NCBI GenBank assembly: GCA_028823995.1
Contig: JAPPFD010000040.1
Location: 62,001-126,000 of the forward strand
DNA length: 64,000 bases
Source: a bacterium
GTDB taxonomy: Bacteria; Actinomycetota; Acidimicrobiia; Spongiisociales; ZC4RG35
Reading direction: 5' to 3'
The position numbers were made by a program, and so were the translations under genes. Below are positions 56,214-64,000 of this stretch, piece after piece (positions within the stretch are counted from its first letter, which is position 1; each line of letters begins with the position of its first letter). The notes below the pieces were generated by a model, which was given only the letters and a program-made list of their open reading frames with translations, had not been told where the DNA came from and did not search any database.

Positions 56214-57884
56214 CTACCAGTATTCCTCGTAGTGGACGTTTGCCTTCACGCCCTGTTGGGGAAGCGTAAACCCACGCTCGGCCAGGAGTTCGGCTACTCC
56301 GAGCGTCTCTCCGAAGACCGGGCGGCCGTCCACCCATTGAGGCACCCCAATCATTGCCGGGTTCCCGCACATGAAGACCTGCAGGCGGGAGGGGTCGAGT
56401 TCCAGGTCGGTTTCCGAGGTCAGAAGGTCATCTCCGATGAGTTGCTGGATGCGCATCCTCAAAGCGCCATGGGCGTCCTGGCGGGTGACCAGGGGCAGGT
56501 AGCGATAGTTGGGAAAGCGTTCTTCCAGGGCCCGGTGGCGAGCCACGTATCCCAGGTCGGCGGCGTAGCGGCACGACACGACCGACACCACCCGTCCCTG
56601 ATGTCCTTTGCGAAACAGTTCCACCACCATGGCGTTGTGGGGCGCCTCCCCCGTCCCGGTGGCGAGGAAGAGCACATCGGAGAAGGGATCGGTCACCGTG
56701 GACAGGGTGTAGCGGCCGGCCATCCGGGGACCAAGATAGATCCGATCCCCCTCGTGCTTGAGGGCCAGCCGCGGCGTCAGGGCCGGCAGGCGGTCGACAG
56801 TGGGAGGGACCAGCACGACGTAGAACTCGAGGGACCCTTCGTAGGCGGGATCGGTGAGGTACCCCCGGGCGTCGAAGATCCGGGATGAGATGGAATAGGA
56901 CCTTCTCACCATCCGCTCCGCCCCTGCCAGGCGGTCCTCGGCCCCATCCGCTCTCGGTTCCCAATAGCCCAGGCCGAGAGTGGCGTACTGCCCCGGCACC
57001 AGGGGCGAGTCGCGCTGGTCGGGCCGTACCCTGACTATCCACAGGTCGGGATTCACCCGGCGGAACCAGGTTATGGTGGCGTTGTAGTAACGACTCTCCA
57101 GGTCGAAGAGGTGCCCGGCCTGGACCGCGGTGACGGACGGGACGGCAGGCGGCAGGGAGGGAAAGTGCCGGGATCGCATGCTCTCCCAGGCTTGATCGGC
57201 GGGGACGGTGACCACTCCCTCCAGTTGCTCGTCGGCGCCCTGTTGGTGGAGAAGCAGATGAATGGGGAGAGCGCCTCTCTCCACCTCTATGCCCGAATGG
57301 TCGAGCACATGAGAAGCCGAGGAGTCGGGTTCGGAGAGGAGGACGTTGTCGAACTGGAGGTCTGGCGTTTGACGACTGTCGAAGGCCACCATCGGATAAC
57401 CGTGCAGGTCATAGACCCGGGTGGGGCGGGCCCTCCAGAAGACCGTGATCTGGCGTTGGGCCTCCAGGCGCCGGACCATGCGCCTGGCCAGGAAGGACAT
57501 CTTGCCGAACTCGGTGTGATGGATGCACAGGACCACCTTGGCTCCCTGCGTCAGGAGATCGAAGGTCCACTCCACCGGCTCGTCGCCCTCGCCGATCACA
57601 ACCACGTCCCCGGGAGGCCCCTCTATCTGGTCGGGATGCGAGTGGGCCCGGTAAGAGACCGAGGGATCAACCGAGATTCGGGGGGAACGTTGCTTGAGCG
57701 GTGGATAGGCCAATGCCAACACCACCGACCGAGCGGCGACCGGGCCGGTGGAGGTCTCCACTACCAGCAGGGGTCCCGGAGCCTGCCGAACCCTGCGGGC
57801 GACAGTCTCGTAGCGCACCGTAACCCCCGGCGCCTCGAAACGACTGGGATAGACCTGGGGATCGGAAGGCGAGAGCACCAGCAC
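56214..57884 (-). CDS. Flavoprotein: thioredoxin-reductase-like FAD/NAD domain fused to ferredoxin-NADP+ reductase-like domain
   Basis: In-frame EIVVIGDRLAGLSLASEAAAGGLERVLVLSP (upstream of the ORF start), VVVIGEGDEPVEWTFDLL, then VPGQYATLGLGYW, RSYSIS, FLATGTGEAPHNAMV, FMCGNPAMI. True 5' end lies beyond 57884. Confidence 0.8.
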   Translation of the reverse strand: MLVLSPSDPQVYPSRFEAPGVTVRYETVARRVRQAPGPLLVVETSTGPVAARSVVLALAYPPLKQRSPRISVDPSVSYRAHSHPDQIEGPPGDVVVIGEGDEPVEWTFDLLTQGAKVVLCIHHTEFGKMSFLARRMVRRLEAQRQITVFWRARPTRVYDLHGYPMVAFDSRQTPDLQFDNVLLSEPDSSASHVLDHSGIEVERGALPIHLLLHQQGADEQLEGVVTVPADQAWESMRSRHFPSLPPAVPSVTAVQAGHLFDLESRYYNATITWFRRVNPDLWIVRVRPDQRDSPLVPGQYATLGLGYWEPRADGAEDRLAGAERMVRRSYSISSRIFDARGYLTDPAYEGSLEFYVVLVPPTVDRLPALTPRLALKHEGDRIYLGPRMAGRYTLSTVTDPFSDVLFLATGTGEAPHNAMVVELFRKGHQGRVVSVVSCRYAADLGYVARHRALEERFPNYRYLPLVTRQDAHGALRMRIQQLIGDDLLTSETDLELDPSRLQVFMCGNPAMIGVPQWVDGRPVFGETLGVAELLAERGFTLPQQGVKANVHYEEYW

Positions 57885-58045
57885 CCGTTCCAGGCCACCG
57901 GCGGCGGCTTCCGACGCCAGTGACAGGCCGGCCAGGCGGTCACCTATGACTACGATCTCCCAGACGAAGGAGGGCTGCGGGGTGTCGGACGTGTCTGTTG
58001 GGACGATGCTGTAAAGGCTATCGGGATCTGCTGTGAGGTGTTCGG

Positions 58046-58057
58046 CCTAAATTTAGG
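58046..58057. promoter_or_regulatory. Perfect 12-bp palindrome CCTAAATTTAGG in the divergent intergenic region (candidate operator)
   Basis: Read directly; flanked by ttcg...cgaa half-sites; 26 bp upstream of the tautomerase GTG. Confidence 0.55.
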
Positions 58058-58083
58058 TGCGAAGGCCCGAAAGGAGCAGTGTC

Positions 58084-58278
58084 GTGCCGGTCGTCACCGT
58101 GGAGATGTGGGAAGGAAGGACCGTCGAGCAGAAGCGTCGGCTGGTCAAGGCCATTACCGAGGCAATGGTGGAACACGCCGATGCCCGACCCGACGCCCTG
58201 CATGTGATCATCCACGACGTTCCACGGGAGAGTTGGGGATTGGCCGGGGTTCTCGGTCCGGACCGCACCGACGTATGA
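58084..58278 (+). CDS. 4-oxalocrotonate tautomerase family protein
   Basis: GTG start then PVVTVEMWEGRTVEQKRRLVKAITEAMVEH (Pro directly after Met); aaggag RBS. Confidence 0.88.
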   Translation: MPVVTVEMWEGRTVEQKRRLVKAITEAMVEHADARPDALHVIIHDVPRESWGLAGVLGPDRTDV

Positions 58279-59270
58279 GCGTTGCGGTCGGCCTGGACGC
58301 GCTTGCCCCCGATTCGGCGGCGCTCCTGGTCATCGACATGCAGAACGCCTTCTGCCACCCCGAAGGCACCCTGGGTGAGTCCGGGGTGGACGTGGGCCCG
58401 GTCCAAGAGGTCTATGAACCCATGGGTGGCCTGGTCAAGGGGTTCAGAGCAGCCGGGCTCCCGGTGATCTGGACTGTCCAGGAGCATCTGCAACCCGACC
58501 GGAGCCGCCAACAGAAACGCCTGCCGTCGCACACCGAGCGTCGTTCGAGGGTGGCGGCGCTGGCCGGCACCTGGGACGCCGAGATCATCGAGGGATTGGC
58601 TGGTTGGGCGGATGAACCGACCATGGTGGTGCGCAAGCACCGGTTCGGGGCCTTTTACGAGACGCGCCTTCAAACGCTGCTGGGGATGCTGGGGGTACGG
58701 ACCCTGTTCATCACCGGAGTTACTCTCAACGCCTGCGTCGAGACCACCATCCGGGAGGCCTACCTGCGGGACTATGACGTGGTGGCGGTCACCGACTGCA
58801 TCGCCGGAGTGCGGCCGCAATGGGAGCCCTCGGCCCTGGAGGTCTGGGCACAGTACCTGGCTCACCTGGCTACCTCCCGGGAGGTGACCGACTGGCTGGC
58901 CGAGAGCCGCCGGCCCGTGGTCAGGGGGATCCGGCACGTGTTGTTGGAGACCACCGACCTGGACGCCGCGGAGCGCTTCTACGTGGACCTCCTGGGATTC
59001 AAGGTGAGGAACCGCACTCCGTTCCGCGACGGCAGGAGATTCATCAGCACCGAGGAGGGCCTGGGACTGACCGAGGGAGGCACCGGCAAGGGAGGACAGG
59101 TGGATCACATCGCCTTCGAGGTGGACAGGGTTGCCGAGTGGGAGCGCGTAGTAGCCGACGCCGGATACCGGATCGTCCGTCCGCTCGGCCCCGGGCCTTA
59201 CGGCCTCACCGTTTATGTGGCCGATCCTGACGGCAACGAGATCGAACTGTACGAGACGGAGGCTCCGTGA
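58275..59270 (+). CDS. Isochorismatase-family cysteine hydrolase fused to a VOC (glyoxalase/dioxygenase) domain
   Basis: ALLVIDMQNAF, VVRKHRFGAF, FITGVTLNACVETTIREA (D/K/C triad); then IRHVLLETTDLDAAERFYVDLLGFKVRNRTPF...VDHIAFEVD...YVADPDGNEIELYE. ATGA overlap with the tautomerase stop. Confidence 0.92.
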   Translation: MSVAVGLDALAPDSAALLVIDMQNAFCHPEGTLGESGVDVGPVQEVYEPMGGLVKGFRAAGLPVIWTVQEHLQPDRSRQQKRLPSHTERRSRVAALAGTWDAEIIEGLAGWADEPTMVVRKHRFGAFYETRLQTLLGMLGVRTLFITGVTLNACVETTIREAYLRDYDVVAVTDCIAGVRPQWEPSALEVWAQYLAHLATSREVTDWLAESRRPVVRGIRHVLLETTDLDAAERFYVDLLGFKVRNRTPFRDGRRFISTEEGLGLTEGGTGKGGQVDHIAFEVDRVAEWERVVADAGYRIVRPLGPGPYGLTVYVADPDGNEIELYETEAP

Positions 59271-60457
59271 AGATAACCGGCGCCACCGTCTACATAGTGG
59301 CTCTGCCCACTCGGCGCCACCACTCGTGGGCCTCCAAGATGACCGCTCCGATCGGTCGTCATGCCATCCTCCGGCTGCGGACCGACGAGGGACTTGAGGG
59401 ATGGGGAGAGGCTCCCGCCGGTATCACCTGGGGAGGGTCGGCGATGCGGTATTACGGCGAGTCGCCGGAGACGGTGCGGATCGTGGCCCTCGACTACCTG
59501 CTTCCGGCCGTGGGAGGCTGCGACCCGCGAGAGATCGCGGTAGTCCACGCCCGGATGGACAGGGCCGTGAAGGGCCACCCCTACGCAAAGGCGATGATCG
59601 ACATGGCCAGCTACGACCTGGCCGGACGGGCCATGGGCGTGGGAGTCCCAACCCTCCTGGGGGGCTCTCACCGTCGAGGGATAGAGTTGGCGCACTCGTT
59701 GGGGATAATGCCGATTGAACGCTGCTTGCAGGAGGCGGAGCAGGCGGTTTCGGAGGGCGCCTTGACCATCAAGTGCAAGACGGGACTGGACCCCTTCCGG
59801 GATGTGGAGTTGGTGCGCCGCCTTCGGGAGTTGGTGGGTCCGGGGATCAAGATCAGGGTGGACGGCAACGAGGGGTATTCCCATGTCGCCGAGGCGGTGA
59901 GGGTCACCCGCGCCCAGGAGGAATATGACATCATGCTGTGTGAGCAACCGGTGGCCGGCGCCGAGGGCCTGGCGGCGGTGGCCCAAAGGATCGAGACGCC
60001 GGTGATGGCCGATGAGTCGGCTTGGACCGTCGAGGACATCTGGGAGTTGGCCGACTTGGGCGCTGCCGACTACTTCTCGTGCTACGTCACCAAGCCGGGG
60101 GGACTGTTCCGCGCCCGCCAGCAGGCCGAGACCGCCCGTCGTCTGGGGATCCTGTGCGACATAGGGGGCTCGATCGAGACCGGGATCGGCAACGCCGCGA
60201 ACCTGGCTCTGGGGGCGGCGGTGGAGAACGCCGCTCTACCCAGCGTGTGTCCGGTTTCCGGCCCGTGGGGCAGTGCTCGCCCGGAGATAGCCGGCATCTA
60301 CTACACCGACGATTTGATCACAGCCCCCTTCGGTTTCGAAGACGGTCGGGTCCTGGTCCCCGAAGGTCCGGGACTGGGGGTGGAAGTCGACGTGGCCAAG
60401 GTGGAGAAGTACTCGGTGGCTGAGGCGGTCAGCCTCGACTTGGATGAAGGCGGGTGA
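59267..60457 (+). CDS. Mandelate racemase/muconate lactonizing enzyme (enolase superfamily) protein
   Basis: IKCKTGLDPFRDVELVRRLRELVGPGIKIRVDGNEGYS; CEQPVAG; VMADESAWTVEDIWELADLGAADYFSCYVTKPGGL. Confidence 0.93.
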   Translation: MKITGATVYIVALPTRRHHSWASKMTAPIGRHAILRLRTDEGLEGWGEAPAGITWGGSAMRYYGESPETVRIVALDYLLPAVGGCDPREIAVVHARMDRAVKGHPYAKAMIDMASYDLAGRAMGVGVPTLLGGSHRRGIELAHSLGIMPIERCLQEAEQAVSEGALTIKCKTGLDPFRDVELVRRLRELVGPGIKIRVDGNEGYSHVAEAVRVTRAQEEYDIMLCEQPVAGAEGLAAVAQRIETPVMADESAWTVEDIWELADLGAADYFSCYVTKPGGLFRARQQAETARRLGILCDIGGSIETGIGNAANLALGAAVENAALPSVCPVSGPWGSARPEIAGIYYTDDLITAPFGFEDGRVLVPEGPGLGVEVDVAKVEKYSVAEAVSLDLDEGG

Positions 60458-60467
60458 GAGAGACCCC

Positions 60468-61577
60468 ATGACCCGCGTAGTGGTGATGGGGGGCGGAGCG
60501 GGAGGCATGGCGGCGACGGTCGACCTGACCCTGCGGGGATTCGAGGTGGTCTGGTGGCGGCGCACCGTCCCGGAAGAGCCGCCGACCGGTTTCCGGCTCG
60601 TCTACCGGGGCGTGTGCGGGGAGGGCGTGATGCCCGTGACATGCACCGACGATCTGGCCTCGAGCCTTGCCGGAGCGGGAGGCGTGCTGGTGTGCCTGCC
60701 GTCCACCGCCCACCGGCACATAGCCCGACTCCTGGCCGAGGTGGGTTGTAGGTCGCCGGTGGTGCTGGCACCCGGCCACCTGGGCGGCGCCCTTGAGGTG
60801 GCCAAAGTGTGGCGCGACGCCGGGATGGAAGCCGCGCCTCCTCTGGCGGAGTGTTCCACCCTCCCATACACGGTGCGGGCCTTTGCGGTGGACGCTGACG
60901 CGGGTGGGGACGGCCGGCCGGCGCAGTGGGGAGTGAACATCACGGGCGCCGCCGCCCGGGTGCCGGTTGCCTGCCTCCCCGGGGGCGAGGCGGCTCTCGG
61001 GTTGGCCGCCCGGCTCTACCCCGGAGCTGTCACCCTGCCCGATGTCCTGGCGGTGGGTCTGGCGGAGGTCAACATGGTTCTCCATCCTCCCGGAGCGATT
61101 CTGGGAGCGGCCTGGGTCGAGGCCACAGGCGGGGACTTCCGCTTCTACGTGGAAGGCATGACCGGGGGCGTGGCGTCGGTGATGGAGCGCCTGGACTCCG
61201 AGCGCCTGGCGGTGGCCGACGCCTTCGGATACCGCCTGGGGTCTCTGTTGGAGGAGATGTCCGGGATCGGCACGGTGGAACCGGACGCCGATCTGGAGGA
61301 CCTGCAGGGCGCCATCTCCAGTGGGAGCGCCAACGCCCGGATCATGGCGCCCGACTCTCTGGGCCACCGCTATTACACCGAGGACTTCGGGTATGGACTG
61401 TTGCCTCTGGTGGAGTTGGCCAAGGTGGCTGGAGTGGCTACCCCGGTAGCTGAAGCACTCCTCAATCTGGCTTCCGCGGCAGGCTTGGAAGAAGCGATAG
61501 CCGGGGGCCGCACCCTGGAGCGGCTGGACCTGGACGGTCTCTCGACCCACGAGATAATCGCCCGGATTCGGCCTTAG
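60468..61577 (+). CDS. NAD/NADP octopine/nopaline (opine) dehydrogenase family protein
   Basis: VVVMGGGAGGMAATVDLTLRGFEVVWW; NMVLHPPGAILGAAWVEATGGDFRFYVEGMTGGVASVMERLDSERLAVADAFGY; ATG at 60468. Confidence 0.87.
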   Translation: MTRVVVMGGGAGGMAATVDLTLRGFEVVWWRRTVPEEPPTGFRLVYRGVCGEGVMPVTCTDDLASSLAGAGGVLVCLPSTAHRHIARLLAEVGCRSPVVLAPGHLGGALEVAKVWRDAGMEAAPPLAECSTLPYTVRAFAVDADAGGDGRPAQWGVNITGAAARVPVACLPGGEAALGLAARLYPGAVTLPDVLAVGLAEVNMVLHPPGAILGAAWVEATGGDFRFYVEGMTGGVASVMERLDSERLAVADAFGYRLGSLLEEMSGIGTVEPDADLEDLQGAISSGSANARIMAPDSLGHRYYTEDFGYGLLPLVELAKVAGVATPVAEALLNLASAAGLEEAIAGGRTLERLDLDGLSTHEIIARIRP

Positions 61578-61662
61578 CCGCCGAAGCCTGCCTTACTCTG
61601 GGATCTGACCCTCCGGCCTTGGAGTCAGGCGGGAATCCCATCCCTTTCAGGTTGCGGAGAGG

Positions 61663-62376
61663 CTACCCGGCGATCATCCGGTGCGATCCCCTCCAAAGAC
61701 CCACGCCGATCCAGACCTGCCAGATGAGTGTTATGGCGCCGCCCACTGTGAGGACGGGCAGCATGGCGTCGGTCAGATCGTGTGCGTGTTCGATGACTTG
61801 CAGAGCCACCAGTTCCGCGCAAGAGGCAAACACCACGATGACGGCGGCTGTCTTCGGCACGCCAAACGGCGCGCGACGCCACACGGCCAGGCCGAGGAGC
61901 AGGAACCCGATCATTTCACAGAGTTCCTTCACCATGAAGAGCCCGGCCCTGGCGCCCTGCAAGGTGACGGCCATCGTGGTAACCCCCTCCACCTGGTCTG
62001 CTCCCGCCCCGGCTCCGATGCCGTGGTTCAGGAAGTGGACGATCATGTGTTGGAGGCCGGTCAACGCCAGGTATAGAACTGCGGAGATCAGCAATATCGC
62101 GATCCCGCTTCCCACCAGAGCGTCACTCGTGCTGTGAGACTTGGCGGCGGTTCGCCAGAGAGTGACCAATCCGGCGACCCACAGCAGGACTCCGAATGCG
62201 GTCAACATCGAGGTGGTGTGGGTGAGGCCGGCGTTTTCGGCCCTGATCTCGATCAGGGGGACGTAGTCGGTTCTCGACCCCGTCCCTCTGGGAAGGAAGA
62301 AGGATCCCACCGCAACCATGAAGGCGCCGATGGACAGCGCCAACCCGGACAGGCGGCTCTCCTGGGTGGATTCCAT
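61663..62376 (-). CDS. Multi-pass integral membrane protein of unknown function
   Basis: At least five hydrophobic segments; start at MESTQESRLSGLALS. Confidence 0.75.
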   Translation of the reverse strand: MESTQESRLSGLALSIGAFMVAVGSFFLPRGTGSRTDYVPLIEIRAENAGLTHTTSMLTAFGVLLWVAGLVTLWRTAAKSHSTSDALVGSGIAILLISAVLYLALTGLQHMIVHFLNHGIGAGAGADQVEGVTTMAVTLQGARAGLFMVKELCEMIGFLLLGLAVWRRAPFGVPKTAAVIVVFASCAELVALQVIEHAHDLTDAMLPVLTVGGAITLIWQVWIGVGLWRGSHRMIAG

Positions 62377-62664
62377 GTGAACTCCTTTGCTGTTGTGGAC
62401 TCCCTTTTGCAATGGTGTTCTATCATAAAATGGCTCCTCGGCCGGCGCCCGCTCCCCATCGCATCGTCTGGCGTCTGACCTCAGGCCCGCCGGATTGCGC
62501 TACCTGCCTATCGGCGCCGGTTGACCTATCGGCACCCCTCGTGACCGGTAGGGGCAAGTCGGTCGGCCCTGAGGGTGACCAGGCTTGAACTGAGTGGGGA
62601 CAAGATGTCATCAACTCGTGAAGATGCGCGATGCGAGCCACAATTTCCTACCCAGTCGCAGGTT

Positions 62665-62710
62665 AATGTCTCATCTTCGCTTGACAAGAGGAGACATTCA
62701 ATGATATGAT
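62665..62710 (+). promoter_or_regulatory. Sigma70-like promoter (TTGACA-N18-TATGAT) with 8-bp inverted repeat spanning the -35 (AATGTCTC-N18-GAGACATT)
   Basis: -35 at 62681-62686, -10 at 62705-62710; inverted repeat 62665-62672/62691-62698. Confidence 0.65.
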
Positions 62711-62749
62711 CTCTTTACCCTGGTACTTGAGTGGAGAGAAGGAGCAACT

Positions 62750-63940
62750 ATGTCTGGAAGAGATACGAGTTCAACAGGGAACGGTCCTTACAACATCGCA
62801 AGGACGGGCAAGATTGAGGAGCAGTTGCCAAGTCTGGGTAGGCGGGATTTCATTCGGTTGGCCGGGTTGGGGGCGGCGGCATTCGCCGTAGCGGCTTGTG
62901 GAGGAGGGCCCCCGATCACCACGGCTGCTCCTGCCACTACGACCACGGCAGCGCCCACCACCACCGCCGGGCCGCCCCTAGCGGGCATTCGCTGCGGGAT
63001 TTCCCAGTGGGTGCAGGCTGGCGTCCATGACGAGATCATCGACGCCATCCGTCTGTATCAGGAGGTGGCTGGCACGGGAATGGATGTGGAAACCGTGCTT
63101 GACGCCGGCGGAGACGGGGTGAAACAGGTCACCGATGCCGAGGCTTTCATCACGCAGAACTTCGACGGCGCCTTCATCTTCAACATCCAGCCCGAAGGCT
63201 GGGAGGACTGGGGTGAGCGTGCCCAGGATGCCGGTTTGATCACCATCACCTGGACCTCCTGGTTCCCCACCACCACGCAATTCATCCAGGTGGACAACGT
63301 GGGCGCCGGATTCGGCGTTGCCGAGGCGGCGGCCCAGTGGTTCCAGGAGAAGAAAGGCGGAAGAGGCAAGTGGGCGCTGTTCGAGCTTACCTCTATCCCG
63401 GCCCTGACCGCCCGGACCTTGGCGATGGAAGTCAAGATGGCTGAGTTGCTTCCCGACGTGGAGTTGGTCGGAAAGGCCGAGGCATACAGCAACCAGACGG
63501 GAGTCGACGGCGGCGCGAGTCTCCTCCAAGCACATCCCGATCTGGATGCCATCCTGTGCTTCAACGACGACGGGATGCTGGGCGCGCAGGTAGCCGCTCT
63601 CGAGGCGGGCAGGGACGACCCAGACGACTTCTGGCTCGGGGGAGTGGATGCGATTGCGGGCGCTCTGGATGAGATGAAGAAAGGAACGTCGATCGTGCAG
63701 GCATCCGCCTCCTTCCTCTTCGGCGCGTCCGGCGCATTGGCGAGTATGGAGATGGCTGCGGCTCTGCAGGGAGAGTCGATTCCCACATGGCGAAACCAGA
63801 CGGCCTTGATAGTCGATGCGGAGAATGTCGAGCAGTACATCGCTGACACGGCTGACCCGATGAACCAGAAGATATGGGATCAGTATTCGATCCCTTACAA
63901 CCGGCCGTTCAACCCAGAGACGGATGTCGGGCTGCTCTGA
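62750..63940 (+). CDS. Sugar-type ABC transporter substrate-binding lipoprotein (periplasmic-binding type 1), probable Tat substrate
   Basis: RRDFIRLAGLGAAAFAVAAC twin-arginine + lipobox; Thr/Pro linker; GVDGGASLLQAHPDLDAILCFNDDGMLGAQVAALEAG. Confidence 0.9.
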   Translation: MSGRDTSSTGNGPYNIARTGKIEEQLPSLGRRDFIRLAGLGAAAFAVAACGGGPPITTAAPATTTTAAPTTTAGPPLAGIRCGISQWVQAGVHDEIIDAIRLYQEVAGTGMDVETVLDAGGDGVKQVTDAEAFITQNFDGAFIFNIQPEGWEDWGERAQDAGLITITWTSWFPTTTQFIQVDNVGAGFGVAEAAAQWFQEKKGGRGKWALFELTSIPALTARTLAMEVKMAELLPDVELVGKAEAYSNQTGVDGGASLLQAHPDLDAILCFNDDGMLGAQVAALEAGRDDPDDFWLGGVDAIAGALDEMKKGTSIVQASASFLFGASGALASMEMAAALQGESIPTWRNQTALIVDAENVEQYIADTADPMNQKIWDQYSIPYNRPFNPETDVGLL

Positions 63941-64000
63941 CGCCTAAAGTCCTGACCTATTGAACCAAGGCAAACAACCTGGGGTCATTAGCAGGAGTGG

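Noticed and set aside
55419-56888. 489-aa plus-strand ORF opposite the DpaA-like and flavoprotein genes
   Set aside because: Shadow ORF without recognisable motifs; spans two supported minus-strand genes.
58053-59108. 351-aa minus-strand ORF opposite the tautomerase and isochorismatase-VOC genes
   Set aside because: Shadow ORF; no motifs.
60429-61550. 373-aa minus-strand ORF opposite the opine-dehydrogenase-like gene
   Set aside because: Shadow ORF; no motifs.

Overview
The window is 64 kb of high-GC bacterial chromosome. Gene content (PASTA protein, DUF222/13E12-type HNH protein, F420-type LLM oxidoreductase, MMPL exporters, Thr-rich lipoprotein linkers, RCC1+SLH protein) suggests an actinobacterium, possibly Acidimicrobiia; that placement is inference. 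I saw no rRNA, tRNA, CRISPR array, transposase or prophage. Housekeeping genes include dnaB, 5'-3' exonuclease, tag and a RibD C-terminal-like reductase. Four ABC import systems are present: an oligopeptide type (3.8-10.2 kb), a branched-chain amino acid type (26-30.7 kb), an NMT1/THI5/SsuA type linked to two amidohydrolases (43.9-50.5 kb), and a sugar-type binding protein at the right edge. The points most worth a second look are: (1) a GPP34 (GOLPH3-like) domain fused to an atypical cytochrome P450, in a convergent locus with an FAD oxidoreductase, a DAF-36/Neverland-like Rieske oxygenase and an MMPL exporter; (2) a LivK-type binding protein fused in frame to a LivH permease; (3) a binding protein made of two near-identical halves from a 1062-bp in-frame duplication with about 290 bp of apparently perfect identity; (4) divergent operons around a perfect palindrome at 58.05 kb, encoding a dipicolinate-synthase-A-like protein, a dihydropyrimidinase-like hydrolase, a TrxR-FNR-like flavoprotein, a tautomerase, an isochorismatase-VOC fusion, an enolase-superfamily enzyme and an opine-dehydrogenase-like enzyme, which may be an undescribed pathway. 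All calls come from reading motifs by eye; no searches were run.
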